61,545 bases of DNA from contig NZ_MUNY01000037.1 in the NCBI RefSeq assembly GCF_002002735.1, forward strand, positions 1-61,545, in the 5' to 3' direction. The notes under the pieces are model-generated. The model did no database searches. It was given only the letters and a program-made list of their open reading frames with translations, and was not told where the DNA came from. Origin of the DNA: Algoriphagus sp. A40 (lineage in GTDB: Bacteria; Bacteroidota; Bacteroidia; Cytophagales; Cyclobacteriaceae). Below are positions 58,205 to 61,545 of this stretch, piece by piece (position 1 is the first letter of the stretch; each line of letters starts with the position of its first letter). The translations under genes were made by a program, and so were the position numbers.

Positions 58205-58885
58205 ATGCGATTCAAAAACTATTCAGGAATAATGTTGGTAACAGCGTTGAGCTGGACTTCCTGTATTAGTCCTCCGGACAATTTTCCGAGTATTCCTGCA
58301 ATTGAATTTTCAACCATAGAGTATGTCCAAACTCCAGCTCAAGACTCTTTGATCGTGAGTGTCGACTTCAAAGATGCCGAAGGTGATCTGGGTTTGTCTT
58401 CAACAGATATCAACCCTCCTTTTAATCCTCTGATATACAAAAGGGATGCTGCGGGCAATCTCATCACTTATTCAAAACGACCACCTGAAGCTCCCTCTTA
58501 CAATCCGATCGATTGGGTGGTGGATCCGATTATCAACAACACAGTGGTCAAAGACACGGTATGGGTGGAGCAAAATGAAGATCAGTACAATATTTTCGTG
58601 AGGTTTTACATCAAAAGAAACGGGAAGTTTACTGAATTCAGATGGCAAGATCCTCCGTTTTACACCACATTCAATGGCAGGTTTCCCAGAATCCTGACCA
58701 CAGAAGAAGGCCAGGCTGTAGAAGGCAACATCAAATACAGAATGCTTTCCTCTGGCTGGGAGTCGATTTTTAGAACGGACACTCTCCGTATCGATGTGGA
58801 AATTCAGGATCGGGCACTCAACAGAAGCAATCAAGTTTCGAGCCCGGAAGTCACCCTCAGGCAAATCACCAGAAATACCCCATAA
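58205..58885 (+). CDS. Hypothetical lipoprotein
   Basis: The 226-residue protein has a lipoprotein signal (MRFKNYSGIMLVTALSWTSC, Cys ~20). The mature part is beta-rich (SLIVSVDFKDAEGDLGLSS, YNIFVRFYIKRNGKFTEFRW, DTLRIDVEIQDRALNRSNQV) and looks like one or two immunoglobulin-like beta-sandwich domains. The DAEGDLGLS segment, with several Asp, resembles Ca-binding loops. Similar short lipoproteins of unknown role are common in this phylum. It shares a 69-bp promoter region with the LuxE-like gene and ends at a bidirectional terminator. Confidence 0.8.
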   Translation: MRFKNYSGIMLVTALSWTSCISPPDNFPSIPAIEFSTIEYVQTPAQDSLIVSVDFKDAEGDLGLSSTDINPPFNPLIYKRDAAGNLITYSKRPPEAPSYNPIDWVVDPIINNTVVKDTVWVEQNEDQYNIFVRFYIKRNGKFTEFRWQDPPFYTTFNGRFPRILTTEEGQAVEGNIKYRMLSSGWESIFRTDTLRIDVEIQDRALNRSNQVSSPEVTLRQITRNTP

Positions 58886-58924
58886 AATAACAGCCCCCAA
58901 AAAAATTGAGGGCTGTTATTTTAT
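58882..58924. terminator. Bidirectional terminator between the lipoprotein and E1 genes
   Basis: ATAAAATAACAGCCC (from 58882) pairs with GGGCTGTTATTTTAT (to 58924) around an A-rich loop. It spans the stop codons of both convergent genes (58885 and 58921). Confidence 0.85.
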
Positions 58925-61335
58925 ATCGAAGGAAACTTCTTCGGATTCATCTCATGCATCACCAGGTAGACTTTTTCAACTACATCGTCTACACTTGGCT
59001 TGGAAAAATAATCCCCATCTGAGGAATACGCCGGCCTGTGGGCTTTGGCTGCGAGAGTACGTGGTTCAGAATCCAAATATTGGAATACATCCTGCTCTTC
59101 GATGACTTGCTGAAGCATAAACGCAGAAGCTCCACCAGGAACATCTTCGTCTGCAAAGATCACCCGGTTTGTCTTTTTGATCGATTTCCCAATCACACCA
59201 TAGGTGTCAAATGGCAATAACGTCTGGGCATCTATAACCTCAATCGAAATACCTACCTCAGCCAATTCCTCTGCAGCTTCCAGGACGATTCGGCACATGC
59301 TTCCATAAGTGACCACGGTCAGATCATTTCCTTCCCGGAGGATTTCGGGCTTGCCCAATGGCACGGTAAATTCACCCAAATTGGACGGCATTCTTTCCTT
59401 TAATCGGTAACCGTTTAGACATTCTACCACAATGGCAGGTTCATCGGAATCCAGGATCGTCTTATACATCCCTGCTGCTTGAGTCATGTCTCTGGGCACG
59501 CAGACAAGCATCCCTCTCAGTGAGGAGAGAATCATCCCCATCGGAGACCCTGAGTGCCAAACTCCCTCCAGTCTGTGGCCACGGGTTCTGACAATAAGGG
59601 GCGCTTTTTGGCCTCCTTTGGTTCGATAGAGAAGTGAAGCTAAATCATCCGAAAGCATTTGCAACCCATAAAGCAAGTAGTCAAGATACTGGATTTCGGC
59701 TACGGGTCTCAAGCCCCTCAGCGCAGTACCAATGCCCTGACCGATAATGGTGCATTCTCGGATTCCTGTATCAGCAACCCGATTTTCACCATACTTGGCC
59801 TGAAGACCGGAGAAAGCCTGATTTACATCCCCGATTTTCCCCACATCTTCTCCAAAGGCGAAGAACCGGGGATCTTTTTCCAAAGTATAATCAAAAAAGG
59901 CCTGCAGGATTTCGCGGCCATCCACCAGCGCAGATTTTTCATCATAACTGGCCGGAATTTCCTTGATCTTTTCGGCAGCCCATTCTGTCTGGCTGTATAA
60001 ATGACTGTTGTAACGGTCAAAATTTTTGGATTCTTGAGCCTTATACCAGGCCTTAAGCCCATTCTTGACACCTTCCGAATCAAATCTTAAGATTAAAAGG
60101 GCTTTTCGAACTGTGGTGATTGCATCTTTTCGAATCGGATTGATGGTCTTCGAAAGATCATCTGCGAGTTGGAGCAATACCACCTTCCTGCTGCTTTTTT
60201 CAGCCGTAGTTTTCAATAAAGCAATCACTTCATTGATTTCATTCTTGATTTCACTAGCAAACTGATTCCAGGCAGCTTCCTTTTGTCTTTTGACTTCCGA
60301 TTTGGCCTCATTTTCGATTTGGTCCAAAACCTCATCTTTGGCAATTCCTGAGGAAATGATGTATTCCCGAAACTTGGCAATGCAATCCCAATCTTTCTCC
60401 CATTGCAATCGCTCAGCGGATTTGTACCGCTCGTGAGAGCCTGAAGTGGAGTGTCCCTGAGGCTGCGTCATGTCCTCGACATGGATCATTACCGGAACAT
60501 GCTCTCTTCTGGCCAATTGCCCGGCATGGTGAAAAGCTTGAACCAAAGCTTCGTAATCCCAACCTTTTACCCGGAGTATTTCAAATCCTTTTTCGGTCTC
60601 AGTTCTCTGGAATCCCATCAATGCCTCGGAAATACTTCCTTTGGTGGTATGAAATTCCTGAGGTACAGAAATTCCAAACCCATCATCCCAGATGGAAATC
60701 ACCATCGGAACCTGCATTACACCTGCAGCATTGATCGATTCAAAAAACATCCCTTCTGAAGTGGATGCATTGCCAATGGTACCCCAAGCAACTTCATTTC
60801 CATTCACTGAAAACTGGGTGAGTTTCTTCAGTCCCTTATTTTCTCTGAAAAGTTTGGAAGCATAAGCCAATCCAAGCAGTTTTGGCATTTGTGCAGCTGT
60901 TGGAGAGATATCCGCAGCGGAATTGTACATTTTAGTCAGATCCTTCCAGGTACCGTCTGGATTGATCGAGCGAGTGGCAAAATGCCCGTTCATCAGGCGG
61001 CCGGCACTTGCTGGTTCTGCTTCCACATCGGCATGGGCATAGAGCTGAGCAAAATATTGCTGAACAGACAATTCCCCAAGCGCCATCATAAAAGTCTGGT
61101 CCCGGTAATATCCTGATCTGAAATCTCCGATCTGAAAGGCTTTGGCCATCGCAATCTGCGCCAATTCTTTACCGTCGCCGAAAATCCCGAACTTGGCTTT
61201 TCCCATAAAGACTTCTTTTCTCCCCATCAGGGAAGCATTACGGCTGGTAACGGCAACCTTGAAGTCATTTAGAATTTCTTCTTTGGATACTTGGTTTACT
61301 TCTGAACTTGGAGTATGCGTTTTGGAAAATGCCAT
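58921..61335 (-). CDS. Fused E1 alpha/beta subunit of a 2-oxo acid (branched-chain type) dehydrogenase
   Basis: I start at ATG 61335 (MAFSKTHTPSSEVNQ); an in-frame ATG 15 codons upstream is less likely. The 804-residue thiamine diphosphate enzyme joins the alpha half (~20-400) and beta half (~465-800). Alpha: ATRSINPDGTW, a ThDP-binding region around WGTIGNASTSEGMFFESINAA (G...N pattern), and HVEDMTQPQGHSTSGSHERYKS (phosphorylation-loop-like). Beta: FAFGEDVGKIGDVNQAF, RVADTGIRECTIIGQGIGTAL, RTRGHRLEGVWHSGSPMG and VIDAQTLLPFD. It decarboxylates a branched-chain or similar 2-oxo acid for an E2/E3 complex; the E2 and E3 genes are not in the window. The single-chain form is standard in this phylum. 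Confidence 0.94.
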   Translation of the reverse strand: MAFSKTHTPSSEVNQVSKEEILNDFKVAVTSRNASLMGRKEVFMGKAKFGIFGDGKELAQIAMAKAFQIGDFRSGYYRDQTFMMALGELSVQQYFAQLYAHADVEAEPASAGRLMNGHFATRSINPDGTWKDLTKMYNSAADISPTAAQMPKLLGLAYASKLFRENKGLKKLTQFSVNGNEVAWGTIGNASTSEGMFFESINAAGVMQVPMVISIWDDGFGISVPQEFHTTKGSISEALMGFQRTETEKGFEILRVKGWDYEALVQAFHHAGQLARREHVPVMIHVEDMTQPQGHSTSGSHERYKSAERLQWEKDWDCIAKFREYIISSGIAKDEVLDQIENEAKSEVKRQKEAAWNQFASEIKNEINEVIALLKTTAEKSSRKVVLLQLADDLSKTINPIRKDAITTVRKALLILRFDSEGVKNGLKAWYKAQESKNFDRYNSHLYSQTEWAAEKIKEIPASYDEKSALVDGREILQAFFDYTLEKDPRFFAFGEDVGKIGDVNQAFSGLQAKYGENRVADTGIRECTIIGQGIGTALRGLRPVAEIQYLDYLLYGLQMLSDDLASLLYRTKGGQKAPLIVRTRGHRLEGVWHSGSPMGMILSSLRGMLVCVPRDMTQAAGMYKTILDSDEPAIVVECLNGYRLKERMPSNLGEFTVPLGKPEILREGNDLTVVTYGSMCRIVLEAAEELAEVGISIEVIDAQTLLPFDTYGVIGKSIKKTNRVIFADEDVPGGASAFMLQQVIEEQDVFQYLDSEPRTLAAKAHRPAYSSDGDYFSKPSVDDVVEKVYLVMHEMNPKKFPSI

Positions 61336-61487
61336 AAGCGGTAATATTCTAAAGTTTACTTTGGGTATTGAAATCGACACTTAGCATGATCAAAAATAGC
61401 CAAAATAGATTTTGATGCAAATTTCAACTTTACATTTTAACAATCAATAATTTCGATTGAATTGCAATTAATTCATTTTTCTGAAAT

Positions 61488-61503
61488 ATTATTTCGAAAT
61501 AAT
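61488..61503. promoter_or_regulatory. 16-bp perfect palindrome upstream of the E1 gene (ATTATTTCGAAATAAT)
   Basis: The palindrome lies about 155 bp upstream of the E1 ATG in a very A/T-rich, gene-free stretch (61336-61545). A second small inverted repeat, CAAACAA/TTGTTTG, is at 61508-61526. Either may be an operator; the next gene lies beyond the window. Confidence 0.35.
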
Positions 61504-61545
61504 TCAACAAACAATCAATTTGTTTGAGAATCACGAATTTGTAAA

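Overview
The window looks like chromosomal DNA of a Bacteroidota bacterium, most likely of the order Cytophagales (an Algoriphagus-like Cyclobacteriaceae member). The reasons are a SusC/SusD pair, TonB-linked and carboxypeptidase-regulatory-domain proteins, fused E1 alpha/beta subunits of a 2-oxo acid dehydrogenase, a short (462-residue) arginine decarboxylase, DUF3109/DUF4442 neighbours, almost no Shine-Dalgarno sequences, and TAnnTTTG-like promoter elements. I see no rRNA, tRNA, CRISPR array, prophage or transposase. The only confident RNA gene is the RNase P RNA (55250-55684).

Layout. 1-4.3 kb: a possible nucleosidase-fold protein, a beta-barrel protein flanked by three copies of a palindromic repeat, MsrA, a DUF3253 protein and a methyltransferase. 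4.4-12.2 kb: an LtaS-like sulfatase-fold membrane protein converges on a tightly packed minus-strand operon. In transcription order this encodes a response regulator, a HEAT-repeat membrane protein, a family 2 processive glycosyltransferase, a YaiO-type TPR plus beta-barrel protein and an anchored periplasmic protein. Together they look like a small synthase-dependent exopolysaccharide export system. 12.4-19.1 kb: three amidohydrolase-fold proteins, of which only the middle one keeps its metal ligands, followed by a glutamate-carboxypeptidase-II-like M28 peptidase. 19.2-29.6 kb: a HEPN/MNT toxin-antitoxin pair, a large plug-domain protein, a subtilase lipoprotein, a LOG-family protein, a beta-CASP metallo-beta-lactamase and a secreted Tyr/Gly-rich repeat protein.

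29.9-44.6 kb: after an rRNA methyltransferase comes a sugar-acid regulon. It holds a tandem DUF1080 protein, a Tat-exported Gfo/Idh/MocA oxidoreductase, SusC/SusD, a LacI-type regulator, glucuronate isomerase, an SDR mannonate oxidoreductase candidate and mannonate dehydratase. Three near-identical 14-bp palindromes, one before each plus-strand transcription block (DUF1080, SusC, UxaC), are the likely operators. The gene content suggests oxidation-dependent (3-keto) cleavage of a uronate-containing glycoside, with glucuronate then converted to 2-keto-3-deoxygluconate.

44.8-61.5 kb: a DUF5715 peptidase-like protein, arginine decarboxylase, arginase, a broken GxxExxY gene inside inverted repeats, ArgS, a glutathione peroxidase lipoprotein, MenA, a universal stress protein, a SUI1 factor, DUF3109 and DUF4442 proteins, RNase P RNA, an NtrC-like regulator without a DNA-binding domain, a 39-residue lipoprotein, a LuxE-like protein, an orphan lipoprotein and the fused E1 dehydrogenase. 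The intergenic spacers are unusual. Several carry 7-8 bp stuttering repeats in facing arms, and others carry REP- or MITE-like palindromes.
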